A DNA stretch of 64,000 bases from Dokdonella koreensis DS-123 (GTDB lineage: Bacteria; Pseudomonadota; Gammaproteobacteria; Xanthomonadales; Rhodanobacteraceae), in contig NZ_CP015249.1 of NCBI RefSeq assembly GCF_001632775.1, positions 1,468,686-1,532,685 of the forward strand, read 5' to 3'. The notes under the pieces were generated by a model. It saw nothing but the letters and a program-made list of their open reading frames with translations, searched no databases and was not told the DNA's origin. A program made the translations under genes and the position numbers. The stretch's first letter is position 1. Each line of letters begins with the position of its first letter. Below are positions 35,901 to 43,391 of the stretch, in pieces.

Positions 35901-38266
35901 CGACCGGCGAGATCGTCAATACCGCCACGCGCACGGCCGCCGACCAGACCGACCCGAATCCGGCCAACAACAGTGCCGCGGCCGCGATCAACGGCCTGCC
36001 CTCGGCCGACATCCAGGTGCGCAAGACGGTCGACAACGCCGCGCCCAACCTGGGGACGGCGGTGGTGTTCACGATCGGCGTCCGCAACGCCGGCCCGAAC
36101 GACGCTACCGGCGTCGCCGTCACCGACGCGCTGCCGGCCGGTCTCGACTTCGTGTCGGCCCAGGCCTCGCAGGGCAGCTACGACAGTGCCAGCGGGGTGT
36201 GGACCATCGGCGCGATCGCCAATGGCGACGAACCGACGCTCGCGATCACGGCCCTGGTGCAGACCACCGATGCGGTGACCAATACCGCGATCAAGACCGC
36301 CCAGGTCGAGAACGACCCCAATCCGGCCAACGACCAGGCCGGTGTCGTCGTCAACGGCCAGGCCGCCGACATCCAGCTCGTCAAGGTCGTCGATCGCGCC
36401 GATCCGCGCGTCGGCGACACGGTGACCTTCACCGTCACCGCCACCAACAACGGCCCGAGCGCGGCCAGCGGCGTGGTCGTGACCGACCTGCTGCCCGCCG
36501 GCCTGCAGTTCGTCGACGCCGAGACCTCGCAGGGCACGTATGACGCGGGTACCGGTGCGTGGGCGGTCGGCGCGCTGTCGATTGCCGGCAAGGCGGCGAT
36601 GGCGACGCTGACGATCGGGGCCACCGTCACCCAGGACGGCACCCTGGTCAACACGGCCACCCGCACGGCCGGCGACCAGACCGATCCGAACCCGGCCAAC
36701 GACAGCGCCAGCGCCACGGTGAAGGCCGGGGCGAGCGCCGACCTGCGCCTGGTGAAGACTGGCCCGGCCGTTGCCACCGCCGGCCAGAACGTGACCTACA
36801 CGCTGGCCGTCAGCAATGCCGGACCCAGCGCGGCCGGGAACGTGATGCTCGACGATCCGGCCCCGGCCGGCCTGACGTTCGTCTCGGCCAGTGCGCCGTG
36901 CGCCGGCGGCTTCCCGTGTGCGCTCGGCACGCTGGCGACCGGTGGCACCGTCGACGTGACGGTGACCTTCGCCGTGCCGCCGGATTTCAGCGCGGCGCAG
37001 ATCGTCAACGTCGCCACCGCGACCGCCAGCACGTTCGATCCGGACGCCGGCAACAACACCGGCACGGCGACCACCGGCATCGGCGCGGCGGCGGACCTCG
37101 CCGTCGTCAAGTCCGGTCCCGCCGCCGCGACGCCGGGCCAGCCGCTGGCGTATGTGATCGAAGTGACCAACAGCGGTCCGTCCGACGCGGTCAACGTCGT
37201 GCTGACCGATCCGACGCCGCCGGGGCTGGTCTTCGTCGCGGCCAGCGCGCCGTGCCAGGGCGGCTTCCCGTGCGCGCTCGGGACGATGATCGTCGGCGGA
37301 ACGACCTTCATCAACGTCACGCTGGCGGTACCGGCCGACTATCAGGGGCCGAACCCGATCCTCAACACGGCCACCGTCGGTTCGGACACGCCGGACCCCG
37401 ATTCGTCCAACAACAGCGCGACGGCCGCCGCCGGCATCGGTGCGATCGCGGACCTGGCAATCGTCAAGACCGGTCCGGCCGCGGTCCGCCCCGGCCAGAA
37501 CGTCAGCTACGCGTTGCGCATCGAGAACGCCGGACCTTCGGCCGCGGTGGACGTCGTCGTCGACGATCCCACGCCGGCCGGGCTGACCCTGGTTTCGGTC
37601 GGCGCGCCGTGCAGCGGCGGCTTCCCGTGTGCGCTCGGCACGCTGCCTCCGGCGACGCCGGTGACGGTCGAGGTGGTGTTCGCGGTGCCGGCGGACTACG
37701 CCGCCGCCACCATCGTCAACACGGCGACCGTGCGCAGCGCGACACCCGATGCCGACCCGTCCGACAACGCCAGCAGCGCGACCACGGCCGTCGATGCGCT
37801 GGTGGCCGACATCGCCGTCAGCAAGACCGGTCCGGCGACCGCCGTCGCCGGCCGCACCGTGGCGTACACGATCGTCGTCCGCAACGGAGGGCCGGATGCC
37901 GCCGCCGACGTCGTGCTGGACGATCCCACGCCGGCCGGGCTGAGTTTCCTCTCGGCCAGCGCGCCCTGCGCGAGCGGCTTCCCGTGCGCGCTCGGCAGTC
38001 TCGCGCCGAACGCGGTGGTCACCATCACCACGCAGTACGTCGTGGCGGCCGACCACGGTGCCGGCCAGATCGTCAACATCGCCACGGCCACCTCCACCAC
38101 GCCCGATCCGACGCCGGTGAACAATGCCGCCACGGCGGCCACCGCGGTGACCGGACAGCCGGCGGCCGAGGCCGTGCCGGTGCCGGCCACCTCGCGTTGG
38201 ATGCTGCTGCTGGCCGCGCTGGCGCTGGTGATGCTCGCCGGCCTGCGCATCGGCCGGCGCCAGTAA
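29939..38266 (+). CDS. giant surface protein with ~20 DUF11-type repeats and CTERM-like anchor
   Basis: The 2775-aa protein has a signal peptide (residues ~1-33, ending GTALAS) and an N-terminal beta domain (~35-310) that resembles that of the IPTL-tailed protein at 12706. About 20 Ig-like DUF11 repeats of ~110-120 aa follow, each with the pattern ADL-V-KTGP-A-PGQNVSYTLAV, GPSDA, PAGLTFVSA and TVTFAVP. The tail is VPVPATSRWMLLLAALALVM then RIGRRQ: a proline-containing motif, a TM helix and a basic end, as in exosortase substrates. AAGGGGGG sits 5-12 bases before the ATG at 29939. Repeats 4-6 and 12-14 are a distinct KTVD/KTVD/KVVD subtype. The likely role is a long surface adhesin or stalk. 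Confidence 0.88.
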   Translation: MSVRSRWVLRACLWGAVGALGGASGTALASGATTDREVNASGGAAGDGSDGLRLWWGSNSQFQARIAGQDQVYNTGARPTSAANTAGRLYNSVYLRVDRGTNGTTRIYTNDNNAAGNPFLVFTQVSQTTLGGAGTAASPWQVTTVLRPSNAADTGITVTLVDSYIRPQAWFTRRVTLSGMPASGAAIRLYQNIDTYLQGGDAGPGFVRTSPSNTTGTPDFVGVTKGSQIEALWHEPSSGTPIWDRYFTGNYDQPKWLICNGTAGSSNPCTSNTGNLNDTVDANASTDNGMAAQWNVPAGAATFTAEYRITFATSAVDLTKQFAPAVIAPGGVSTLTFTLTNRTTNAVAGINLLDTLPSGVTVAPTPNIRTSCPTGGALGTAMPSGMTVTAAAGSGTIQVAGGRINGAAVGSQLACQVAVNVTASTLGVYHNANANISNTNNLVNLVGDETLTVTLPQLTAGKSVVGTLVAGQTGAAADAYYAIGFTNSGGQPTSGAITLSDTLPAGMTAVAVSSANGTVSCPGLPVTSTLSCTFTPTAPLAPGASASIRVNVAVAASASGTATNRVGVAGGGDPDPLPDCAASASPQCATSTTPVTTQADLAVVKTGPTTVLAGQNVSYTLAVSNAGPSDAQAVVLADPTPAGLTFVSATAPCASGFPCTLGTVAAGDGLTVTVTFAVPPGHAGGPITNTATVTTSTTDPTPGNNASTATTTVGTSADLTVVKTGPASVTAGQSLTYTLLVTSAGPSTAQGVSLADPTPAGLTFVSASAPCAGGFPCALGAVAPGASIPVTVTFTVPASYAGTQVVNTATVSSATSDPDPAGNSSSATTTIAAGADLTVIKTGPASATPGDTLTYTLAVGNAGPSDAQAVVLNDPAPAGLTFVSASAPCASGFPCALGTIAAGANRSVTVTFAVPAGHSGSIVNTASVSSSTTDPDPSGNSSTVTTPTVASADIAVTKTVDEDAPNVGEPVLFTITAQNLGPSDATGVVLTDALPAGLSFVSAAAGQGSYDAGTGVWTVGALAAGDATTLQIAATVTATGTITNTATRTAADQTDPNPANNSAAATINGQPSADIQVNKTVDDATPNLGAPAVFTVSVHNAGPNDATGVVVTDLLPAGLAFQSATPSQGSYNTVTGVWMMGTVAAGATTTLTVTALVQTTTAVTNLATKTAQNEHDPNPANDQSGVVVNGQAADIQVIKVVDETEPTVGDIVTFTVTASNNGPSAATGVIVTDLLPAGLDFVDATPSQGTYDSGTGVWTIGTLAIAGPAATATLTIRATVTQDGTLVNTATRTASDRTDTNPGNDSASATVVASASANLSVVKTGPASATPGQNVSYTLAVSNGGPSDAQAVVLNDSTPAGLTFVSASAPCAGGFPCTLGTVAASGTVSVTVTFAVPASHSGSIVNTASVSSSTTDPDPSGNSSTVTTPLAASADLSVLKTGPASATPGQNVSYTLAVTNAGPSDAQAVVLNDPTPAGLTFVSASAPCAGGFPCALGTVAAGGGVSITVTFAVPASHSGSIVNTASVSSSTTDPDPSGNSSTVTTPVTASADLSVLKTGPASATPGQNVSYTLAVSNGGPSDAQAVVLSDPTPAGLTFVSASAPCAGGFPCALGTVAAGGGVSVTVTFAVPASHSGSIVNTATVSSSTTDPDPSGNSSTVTTPVAASANLSVVKTGPASATPGQNVSYTLAVSNGGPSDAQAVVLNDSTPAGLTFVSASAPCAGGFPCTLGTVAVDATVSVTVTFAIPAGHSGSIVNTATVSSSTTDPDPSGNSSTVTTPVGASADLAVVKTGPAAATPGQNVSYTLAVSNAGPSDAQAVVLNDPTPAGLTFVSASAPCAGGFPCTLGTVAAGSGVTVTVSLAVPAGYSGSIVNTATVSSSTDDPDPSGNSSTVTTPTIASADIAIAKTVDDAAPHVGETVVFTVTASNLGPSDATGIEVTDALPSGLAFDSAVATQGLYDAGTGVWSAGALAVGGEATLTITAVVTATGEIVNTATRTAADQTDPNPANNSAAAAINGLPSADIQVRKTVDNAAPNLGTAVVFTIGVRNAGPNDATGVAVTDALPAGLDFVSAQASQGSYDSASGVWTIGAIANGDEPTLAITALVQTTDAVTNTAIKTAQVENDPNPANDQAGVVVNGQAADIQLVKVVDRADPRVGDTVTFTVTATNNGPSAASGVVVTDLLPAGLQFVDAETSQGTYDAGTGAWAVGALSIAGKAAMATLTIGATVTQDGTLVNTATRTAGDQTDPNPANDSASATVKAGASADLRLVKTGPAVATAGQNVTYTLAVSNAGPSAAGNVMLDDPAPAGLTFVSASAPCAGGFPCALGTLATGGTVDVTVTFAVPPDFSAAQIVNVATATASTFDPDAGNNTGTATTGIGAAADLAVVKSGPAAATPGQPLAYVIEVTNSGPSDAVNVVLTDPTPPGLVFVAASAPCQGGFPCALGTMIVGGTTFINVTLAVPADYQGPNPILNTATVGSDTPDPDSSNNSATAAAGIGAIADLAIVKTGPAAVRPGQNVSYALRIENAGPSAAVDVVVDDPTPAGLTLVSVGAPCSGGFPCALGTLPPATPVTVEVVFAVPADYAAATIVNTATVRSATPDADPSDNASSATTAVDALVADIAVSKTGPATAVAGRTVAYTIVVRNGGPDAAADVVLDDPTPAGLSFLSASAPCASGFPCALGSLAPNAVVTITTQYVVAADHGAGQIVNIATATSTTPDPTPVNNAATAATAVTGQPAAEAVPVPATSRWMLLLAALALVMLAGLRIGRRQ
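33881..35635 (+). repeat. five near-identical 351-bp tandem repeats within the giant gene
   Basis: Units start at 33881, 34232, 34583, 34934 and 35285, exactly 351 bp (117 codons) apart. They are much more alike than the flanking repeats, with long identical stretches such as GGGCAGAACGTCAGCTACAC. This indicates recent amplification or gene conversion. Copy number is likely to vary between strains and may be collapsed in short-read assemblies. Confidence 0.88.
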
Positions 38267-38321
38267 CCGGGAATCGGCGGCGCGCGTCCCGGTGACGCGC
38301 GCCGCCCGATCCGGCCGGGGG

Positions 38322-39110
38322 CTACATCTGCCGGAACAGGTGCAGGAAGTTGCGGCTGACCGGCAACACGTCCTTGCGACCCTTGAGGTGGATCAGGGCG
38401 GTTTCGTTGTCGCCGCGCACGACGTGGCTGATCGCACGCAGGTTGACCACCACCGAGCGGTGTACCTGCGCGAACTGGGCCGGATCGAGCTGCGCGGCGA
38501 GCTCCTTCAGCGCCAGGCGGACCAGTGCCTCTTCGGGCTTGCCTGCATCACCGCGCCACGCCACCCGCGTGTACTTGGTATCCGAGCGCAGGTAGTCGAT
38601 CTCGTCGGTCGGGATCAGGCGCAGCAACTGGCCGACCTGTGCGCGGATCCAGCGCAGCGGCGCCGTAGCCGGCGATGCGCCGCCCTGCAGCTGTGCGGCC
38701 AGTTGCTGCAGCAGCGCCTCGGTGGCGAGCGCCGGCTGCGCGGCCCGCAGGCGTTCCTTCAGCCGCGCCACGGTATCGGCCAGCCGCGCCGGGTCCACCG
38801 GCTTGACCAGGTAGTCGAGCACGCCCTCGGCGAAGGCCTGCACCGCGTACTGGTCATACGCCGTCACGAACACCAGGTGCGCGCGACGACCGATCTGGTG
38901 GGCCGCTTCCACGCCGGAAAGCCCCGGCATGTGCACGTCCAGGAAGCACACGTCCGGCCGGCGCGCCTCGAACTGCCGCACCGCCTCGCGACCGTTGCGC
39001 GCCTGGGCGACCACCTCCAGTTCAGGCCAGGCCTGCGCCAGCTGACGCGCCAGCGCCTCGCGCAGCAGCGGCTCGTCGTCGGCGATCAGTGCGGTGGGAC
39101 GTGCCGTCAT
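38322..39110 (-). CDS. LytTR-family response regulator
   Basis: The 262-aa protein has a receiver domain (~1-120) with acidic residues D11-D12, phosphoacceptor D58 in CFLDVHMPG, the T/Y switch (FVTAYDQYA) and K108-P (LVKPVD). A LytTR DNA-binding domain fills the C-terminal ~100 residues (IDYLRSDTKYTRV, FAQVHRSVVVNLRAI and LPVSRNFL). Such regulators bind paired direct repeats. The start codon overlaps the histidine-kinase stop (ATGA), so the pair is co-translated. The giant adhesin gene is convergent and may or may not be a target. Confidence 0.93.
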   Translation of the reverse strand: MTARPTALIADDEPLLREALARQLAQAWPELEVVAQARNGREAVRQFEARRPDVCFLDVHMPGLSGVEAAHQIGRRAHLVFVTAYDQYAVQAFAEGVLDYLVKPVDPARLADTVARLKERLRAAQPALATEALLQQLAAQLQGGASPATAPLRWIRAQVGQLLRLIPTDEIDYLRSDTKYTRVAWRGDAGKPEEALVRLALKELAAQLDPAQFAQVHRSVVVNLRAISHVVRGDNETALIHLKGRKDVLPVSRNFLHLFRQM

Positions 39111-40192
39111 GGGCTGGCGGCCTCGCGTGCCGGAAATTCCAGTTCCGCACTGACGCCGTGCGGCATCTGCGCACCGATACGCAACTGCGCATCGGCACCG
39201 AAGCTCAGGCGCAGGCGCTCGCGCAACGTCGACAGCCCGGTGCCGAGGCCCTGGCCCGGCGCGCCCAGGCCCACGCCGGTGTCGCTCACGCGCGCGCGGC
39301 AGCGGTCGCCGTGGCGCTGCACGCCGACGTCGATGCGGCCGCCGTCCTCGCTGGGATCGATGCCGTGGCGCACCGCGTTCTCCACCAGCGTCAGCAGCGT
39401 CATCGGCGGGCAGTGCAGGGCCAGCGCGGCCTCGTCCGCGTGGATGGCGAACTGCAGCCGGTCCGGCATGCGCATGTGCATCAGTTCCAGATACGCGCGC
39501 ACCAGGTCCAGCTCCTGTCCCACGGTGGTGGCCGGCGCGTGCAACCGCGGAACCGCCGCGCGCAGGTAGGCGATCAGGCTGCGCAGCACCGCCGGCGCCT
39601 GCGGCGACCCGGTATCCACCAGCGCCTGCACGTTGGCCAGCGTGTTGAACAGGAAATGCGGCGCCACCTGCGCCTGCAGCAGGTGCAGGCGTGCATCCAG
39701 CGCCTGGCGTTCCAGCTCGCTGCGCTCCAGGTCGAAGGCCAGCTGCTGGTGTCGTGCGATCGCCTCCTTCTGGCGCACCAGCGCCCCCAGCGCCGCCCAC
39801 GGCGCGATCAGCAGTCCCAGCACGGTGATCGACGCAAAGCCCGAGAGCCGCGAGCCGACCTCCCAGAACGGCGGCGCACCCGCCGGCGTAGAGAGCGTGT
39901 AGACCGCCAGCGTGCCCAGCGGCACCGAGAGCGCCACCCCGAGCACCTGCAGCACCCAGCGCGCGAGCCAGCCCGGCAGGCGCCGCGGCCACTGCTCGAA
40001 TACGCCGAACACCAGCATCGCCAGCAGGCCCAGCCCGATCACGCGTGCCAGCAGTCCCGCCCCGCCCGATTCCCAGCCCGGGCTGAGCAACAGGCCGAGA
40101 ATGGTCGACGTGATCAGCGTGAAGCGCAGGCGCCGCCAGCCCAGCAGGAGCGCCAGGCCGCGCGGCTTGGTGGAGAGCGCGGATGCGGACAT
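39107..40192 (-). CDS. LytS/YehU-type sensor histidine kinase
   Basis: The 361-aa protein has about four N-terminal transmembrane helices (~23-38, 46-66, 78-100, 118-136), a short coiled helix, and the His_kinase family motif QVAPHFLFNTLANVQ with H179. The ATPase domain follows: LTLVENAVRHGI as the N-box and DTGVGLG plus GTGLSTLRERL as the G-boxes. No extracellular sensor domain is present, so the membrane helices themselves probably sense. The ATG at 40192 has no Shine-Dalgarno sequence; an in-frame GTG ~7 codons upstream, preceded by AGAAG, is an alternative. Confidence 0.92.
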   Translation of the reverse strand: MSASALSTKPRGLALLLGWRRLRFTLITSTILGLLLSPGWESGGAGLLARVIGLGLLAMLVFGVFEQWPRRLPGWLARWVLQVLGVALSVPLGTLAVYTLSTPAGAPPFWEVGSRLSGFASITVLGLLIAPWAALGALVRQKEAIARHQQLAFDLERSELERQALDARLHLLQAQVAPHFLFNTLANVQALVDTGSPQAPAVLRSLIAYLRAAVPRLHAPATTVGQELDLVRAYLELMHMRMPDRLQFAIHADEAALALHCPPMTLLTLVENAVRHGIDPSEDGGRIDVGVQRHGDRCRARVSDTGVGLGAPGQGLGTGLSTLRERLRLSFGADAQLRIGAQMPHGVSAELEFPAREAASP

Positions 40193-40806
40193 GGCGGGAG
40201 GATAGTTCACTGTGCTCACTTCTTCAGATGTCGATCGGCAGCATCCACAAGATGTCCCTGGTCGGAAGCGTTGTGCGACGAGTGACGGCAAGGCCGGAAC
40301 AAAAACGGTGAATGCCCAAGCAAAGGGAGCGCGCGCAGGTGTCGGGACGATCGCTTGCCCGTGTATTGATGCTCGATGCAGAAAACCAAGTCCGAGATTG
40401 AAGGCGTGACGCGTCGTGATTGTGGGCCATAAGTGACTATGGCATGGTTCTGTTTGCTATCGCAGTCAAGGACAATTTCGAGGTCAATTGCGGAAGTGGG
40501 CAAGATAACGGCCTTTGCTGTAGCCAGACTCGAGGAATTTGACGCTGTCAGTTGTCCGCGGTTGTAGCTTCACGGCAACCTGGCGCAATCACATAGGGAT
40601 GTTGTGCATCCTGCCGGATTGCGAGGTGAGTGAGGCCTCAGCTTGTTTCATTGCTTAAGAAACATGTGGTTGGCTATCGATCGCATTCTGCGATTGCAAC
40701 CGGTTGGTGATGGCCGCCACGGTGACGAGATGGCCGGCTGCCCATGAGTCGGCCGTAACGAGCGTACCATTGCGCAGCAGATGACCATTCGATAGAGGGT
40801 TAGAAA
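40193..40806. other. 614-bp AT-richer spacer, no gene supported
   Basis: Composition changes visibly here from GC-rich to near-balanced. Short frames exist on both strands without start signals or similarity. GAGGGTTAGAAA immediately before the next ATG may be its ribosome-binding region. The patch may be recently acquired or decayed DNA. Confidence 0.5.
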
Positions 40807-41280
40807 ATGGCAGATAGGCGTCTGGTTGCGCTGCTCTTGGCGTTTTTATCATGCGCGTGCCTGGCTGGTCCGGCCGAGCTGGAGGTCAACGCATGCATTG
40901 TGTCGGATGAGGATGGGTTTATTCTTAGATTTGAGGTGAGTAACGTTTCTGAGAACAGTATTACCATTCCTAATGAAAGACTTCCCTGGGGGGTTGATGG
41001 GGCGATTGTTGTTGCATATCGTGGAACGGCAATTCGTGGTGGTCTTCTGCGTCGCGTCTATTTGATTCAGGATGATTTTTCGGAAAATCGTTTGTTGAGG
41101 CGTGGAGGTAAACAATACGGTGATGTATATCTCAGCCACATCTTCCCTGAACTAAGGAAGCCTGTTGCGGGTAGTCCTGTCACAGTCATGTGGAGCTACT
41201 CCGTGCTTGATTTGCCAGTAAGGCAAGAGACCATTGGAGGGGCGCTGACCTTGCTAGAAAGAGATAGATGCGCGAAGTAG
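40807..41280 (+). CDS. secreted hypothetical protein in an AT-rich patch
   Basis: The 157-aa protein starts with a signal peptide (RLVALLLAFLSCACLA-GPAE), possibly a lipoprotein because a cysteine lies in the hydrophobic end. The body looks like an Ig-like beta sandwich: FILRFEVSNVSENSITIPN, then GDVYLSHIFPELRK and VTVMWSYSVLDLP. Codon use is far more AT-rich than neighbours (ATT, TTT and GAT common), pointing to horizontal acquisition. The family is not recognised. A stem-loop (GAGAAGCC/GGCTTCTC, 41294-41314) lies 14 bp after the stop but lacks a T-tract. Confidence 0.65.
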   Translation: MADRRLVALLLAFLSCACLAGPAELEVNACIVSDEDGFILRFEVSNVSENSITIPNERLPWGVDGAIVVAYRGTAIRGGLLRRVYLIQDDFSENRLLRRGGKQYGDVYLSHIFPELRKPVAGSPVTVMWSYSVLDLPVRQETIGGALTLLERDRCAK

Positions 41281-41727
41281 CCGGATCCTCAAAGAGAAGC
41301 CGCGCCGGCTTCTCGCCCGATAGGCTCCTCGCAGCCGCAAGGCGTCGTGCGCTCGAACGTGCCAGGTGGTAGTCATTCGCTGCCGGCGATGACAGGTCGT
41401 TGCGGGGCATCCGTCTGACACCAGGCGGGTAGCTGTTCAGGTCCGCTGGCCGGGCGACCACGATATCGCCGTGACACGACGACGGCGGGCCTTGCCGATA
41501 CTGGCGTGGATCGCGCGCAGGTCTGCCCGTGTGGGTTTGCGCGTGCGATCTGCTCAGCGGCGCCGGGAATTTCCATCCTGTGCCACGCGAGATCGCAACT
41601 CAGACATCGGGCTTGATGCAAGGAGGTCAGCAAGTCCGCAGTCACGATGTTTCGGAGGATCCGATCGGGTGTGGCCGAATGCCGAAGGGCTTCATCGTCA
41701 ACGGCGTCAATGGTGCGGCTTCGGTCG
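41281..41727. other. 447-bp region without a supported gene
   Basis: Open frames on both strands overlap each other and show no start signals or recognisable folds. The 8-bp hairpin at 41294-41314 may serve as a terminator-like or processing structure for the preceding gene. Confidence 0.45.
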
Positions 41728-42144
41728 TCAGTTCCGTTGCTCCTCCGCGAGGCGCCGCATGGCTGGATCGTCTGACACATGGAAAAGGTCGTTTCTTCCC
41801 CGGTGCTCGATCAGTTCGGTCGTGGTCCCGACGGTAACCAGCTCGTAGACAGGGCGGCTGTCGTGCTGGGGATACGGCCGGATAGGAACAGATCCTTTCA
41901 AGGTGCCTACTACGTGCTCATCCTTGCCCTTGCGTGTGTCGTGCAGCGTGGCGCGCATCGTATGGCCGCTGCTGTCGATGAAGTAGCAAATCCGGACTTC
42001 CAGGTCGGCCCGGTCGCCACGGCCGGCGTGTTCAAACCAGGCTGGTAGTCTGGAGTCGGCTGCCAATCGAAAGCAGGACTCCGGTATCTGGATGCAGCCG
42101 GACAGCAGGGCTGCGACGGTCAGTGCGATCGGCGCCTTGGGCAC
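41728..42144 (-). CDS. hypothetical lipoprotein
   Basis: The 138-aa protein starts PKAPIALTVAALLSGCIQ, a type II signal peptide with lipobox L-S-G-C. The mature domain contains DLEVRICYFIDSSGHTMRATLHD and PVYELVTVGTTTELIEHRGRND, a beta-rich pattern with no family I can name. The GTG at 42144 is well supported by GGAGG 4 bases upstream. Outer-membrane attachment is likely (no Asp at +2). Confidence 0.7.
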   Translation of the reverse strand: MPKAPIALTVAALLSGCIQIPESCFRLAADSRLPAWFEHAGRGDRADLEVRICYFIDSSGHTMRATLHDTRKGKDEHVVGTLKGSVPIRPYPQHDSRPVYELVTVGTTTELIEHRGRNDLFHVSDDPAMRRLAEEQRN

Positions 42145-42278
42145 TGGGCCTCCATGGACGATGGCACGCCAGGAAGCGCGCCGACGAAGCATAGGAGGCG
42201 TGGCGCGCTCCGTCGATCCTCCGGCCTGCCAAGCGCGCAGACGCTCCACCTCCTGCGGCAGAACAGAGCTGCGGGAAC

Positions 42279-43391
42279 CTAGTTCATCTCGACGATCACC
42301 TTGCCCCGCGCGCGGCCGGTTTCCACGTAGCGGATGGCCTCCGCGGCTTCGCGCAGCGGATAGCGGCGATCGATCACCGGCGTCAGCTTGCCGGCCTGTG
42401 CCAGGTCGGCGAGGACCGCCAGGTCGGCGGGTGTGAGCTCCGCCAGGAACTTGGTCATTTCCTGGTCGACGAACGGTGCCAGCAGCGCGGCCTGGATCAC
42501 GCGGGCGAGCGGTCCCAGCCAGGGATCGCGCTTGGGGCCGCTGACGATCACGAGGATGCCGTCGGGCTTCAGCGCGCGCCGTGTATCCAGCAGCGAATGG
42601 CTGCCGACGTTGTCGAGGATCAGGTCGTACTGGGCGCCGCCTTCGGTGAAGTTTTCCTGGGTGTAGTCGATCACGTGGTCGGCACCAAGGGAGCGCACCA
42701 GGTCGAGATTGCGCGTGCTGCAGACGCCGGTCACTTCGGCGCCGTAGGCCTTGGCGATCTGCACGGCGACGGTGCCGACGCCGCCGGAGGCGCCGTTGAT
42801 GAGCACCTTATGGCCGGGACGCAGGTGTCCGTGGTCGCGCAGGCCCTGCAGCGCGGTGACGGCGGCGATCGGCAGGGCGGCGGCTTGCTCGAAGCTGAGA
42901 TTGGACGGCTTCGGCACCACGGCGCGGTCCTCGCGCACGACCAGGTAGTCGGCCAGGGCGCCGTTGCGTCCGCCGAAGACCGCATCGCCCGGCTTGAACC
43001 GGGTCACCTGGGTGCCGACGGCCTCGACGGTGCCGGCGAAATCGACGCCCAGCCGCGGGTTGTCGGGGGCGCCCAGGCCCGAGGACAGCCGCATGATGTA
43101 AGGCTTACCGGTGGTGGAGTGCACGTCGAGCGGATTGACCGAGGCGGCGTGCACCTTGACCAGGATTTCGTTGTCCTTGGGCGTTGGCCTGGCGATCGTC
43201 TCCAGGTGCAGGACATCGGCCGTGCCGTAGCACCGGTGCACGACGGCCTGCATCGGCGTGCCACCGGCCGGTGGCGGAGCGGGGGCGGGGCACGGCGATT
43301 CGTAGCTCAGGGCGACGGCCAGCGTGGCCAGCGCGAGCAGCACGAGCGCCAGCAGGCCGACGAGGATTCGCTTTCGCAGGGTCATGGTCAT
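42279..43391 (-). CDS. membrane-anchored zinc-free quinone oxidoreductase-like (MDR) protein
   Basis: The 370-aa protein begins with an unusual N-terminal hydrophobic anchor (ILVGLLALVLLALATLAVALS) before a medium-chain dehydrogenase/reductase domain: GVDFAGTVEAVG, VFGGRNGALADYLVV, then the NADP-binding VLINGASGGVGTVAVQIAKA and GADHVIDYTQENF. Zinc-ligand residues of alcohol dehydrogenases are absent, as in quinone oxidoreductases and reticulon-4-interacting-protein-like enzymes. The anchor would place the enzyme at the membrane, on a side not shown by the sequence. Two ATG codons (MTM) occur at the start; the first is used. Confidence 0.85.
   Translation of the reverse strand: MTMTLRKRILVGLLALVLLALATLAVALSYESPCPAPAPPPAGGTPMQAVVHRCYGTADVLHLETIARPTPKDNEILVKVHAASVNPLDVHSTTGKPYIMRLSSGLGAPDNPRLGVDFAGTVEAVGTQVTRFKPGDAVFGGRNGALADYLVVREDRAVVPKPSNLSFEQAAALPIAAVTALQGLRDHGHLRPGHKVLINGASGGVGTVAVQIAKAYGAEVTGVCSTRNLDLVRSLGADHVIDYTQENFTEGGAQYDLILDNVGSHSLLDTRRALKPDGILVIVSGPKRDPWLGPLARVIQAALLAPFVDQEMTKFLAELTPADLAVLADLAQAGKLTPVIDRRYPLREAAEAIRYVETGRARGKVIVEMN

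Noticed and set aside
34226-38056. Minus-strand open frame of 1276 codons opposite the giant repeat gene
   Set aside because: It mirrors the plus-strand DUF11 repeats, is Arg/Asp/Gly-biased and has no start signal. High GC and the repeat's third-base bias explain the missing stops.
41373-41837. Overlapping short frames in the 41.3-41.8 kb spacer
   Set aside because: Frames on both strands overlap each other, lack ribosome-binding sites and show no fold-like pattern.
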